This document shows positions 63,545 to 64,000 of a stretch of DNA of 64,000 nucleotides, piece by piece. The DNA is taken from the NCBI RefSeq assembly GCF_009649815.1, contig NZ_WJIC01000016.1:1-64000 (forward strand), given 5' to 3'. Position numbers and translations under genes: made by a program. Below the pieces are notes generated by a model. The model did not search any database. It had not been told where the DNA came from and saw only the letters and a program-made list of their open reading frames with translations. This stretch comes from Nocardia sp. SYP-A9097. Its GTDB lineage: Bacteria; Actinomycetota; Actinomycetes; Mycobacteriales; Mycobacteriaceae. Position 1 is the stretch's first letter; every line of letters begins with the position of its first letter.

Positions 63545-63802
63545 TCAGTGTTTCTCGGTAGCGGCGGCGTCGGCGCGCAGTTTGAGTAGGATCAGCCCGG
63601 CCGTACAGGCGAGAATCAGTCCCGCGACGGTGATTTCGACACGTAGACCCGCGATCCCCAGGACAGCGCCGAACACTCCCCCGAGGAAGATCAGCCATGC
63701 GGCGCTACGGGCCAGAATTGTCCACAATCGCGACGATTCCGTGGCCGCAGGCTCCCCCGATCGCGCAACCGCGCGCTGCGGGGATGTCGAGAATGCACCC
63801 AT
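63545..63802 (-). CDS. Small two-helix membrane protein
   Basis: An 85-residue protein with two hydrophobic segments separated by a short loop: AAWLIFLGGVFGAVLGIAGL and ITVAGLILACTAGLILLKL, and a charged C-terminus. I do not recognise the family. GGAG precedes the ATG at 63802; the frame runs 45 codons further upstream but without a signal for a longer form. Convergent with the lyase gene. Confidence 0.6.
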   Translation of the reverse strand: MGAFSTSPQRAVARSGEPAATESSRLWTILARSAAWLIFLGGVFGAVLGIAGLRVEITVAGLILACTAGLILLKLRADAAATEKH

Positions 63803-64000
63803 CATCCACTCCTCGATGACGCCCACCGAGTTCGGCGAACCTTCGGCGCGTCTCTCGGCTAATTTCGGGCGTCTCACGTGTAACTTTGGACACAGATTAC
63901 GGCTCGGCAACGAAATGTCCATACGACACGTGTGCAAAACACGCTGACTTTACTGATTCGATATCTGAATCACCGCTGTTTGAGATAATGTTGTGCCTTG

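Overview
The window looks like the chromosome of a mycolic-acid actinomycete, most likely Nocardia or a close relative. It is uniformly GC-rich, uses many GTG/TTG starts, and carries mtrA-mtrB-lpqB, whiB2, F420 genes, PknB-like kinases and a rhamnosyl cell-wall linker set. From memory, much of the gene order matches the Mycobacterium tuberculosis Rv3241c-Rv3268 neighbourhood, with one block inverted and several insertions. No tRNA, rRNA or CRISPR array was seen.

Left part (1-13.9 kb). An IS30-like transposase start runs off the left edge, next to a thiolase that has lost its N-terminal half. Then, all on the minus strand, come hpf, comF, lpqB, mtrB, mtrA and tmk. A small secreted peptide gene, a decayed IS4-type transposase with a truncated ORF, and a secreted lipase follow. 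ahcY and an alkane hydroxylase (alkB) without rubredoxin genes close this part.

Middle (14-28 kb). A CitB/CitA-type two-component system diverges from a dctA dicarboxylate transporter. A lone RibH2-type lumazine synthase sits under an FMN riboswitch. The F420 operon fbiA-fbiB-nudix is followed by whiB2, a zincin-like protein, a DUF3499 protein, and the mannose operon manB-SIS protein-manA.

28-42 kb. A CDF metal transporter is followed by a miniature, internally deleted copy of itself. Next are a DUF3052 protein, a phytoene-dehydrogenase-like oxidoreductase, and a TetR regulator with a palindromic operator facing a DUF4267 membrane protein. A cell-wall block follows (GDP-mannose pyrophosphorylase, rhamnosyltransferase, RmlD, LytR-CpsA-Psr ligase, TIGR03089 protein). 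RmlD carries an in-frame palindromic repeat. A P450, a type-B carboxylesterase, a zinc-ribbon protein and a SelW-like protein complete this stretch.

42-50 kb. Four overlapping genes encode a SWIM zinc-finger protein, a MoxR-type AAA ATPase, a DUF5682 protein and a VWA protein. This is the best candidate here for a poorly described multi-component system.

50-64 kb. Three paralogous Ser/Thr kinases surround an FtsX-like ABC exporter. An endonuclease IV-like protein, a TauD-type dioxygenase, an intergenic region with long inverted repeats, a CaiB-type CoA-transferase, an HMG-CoA-lyase-like enzyme and a small membrane protein follow. Several intergenic repeat families are also present.
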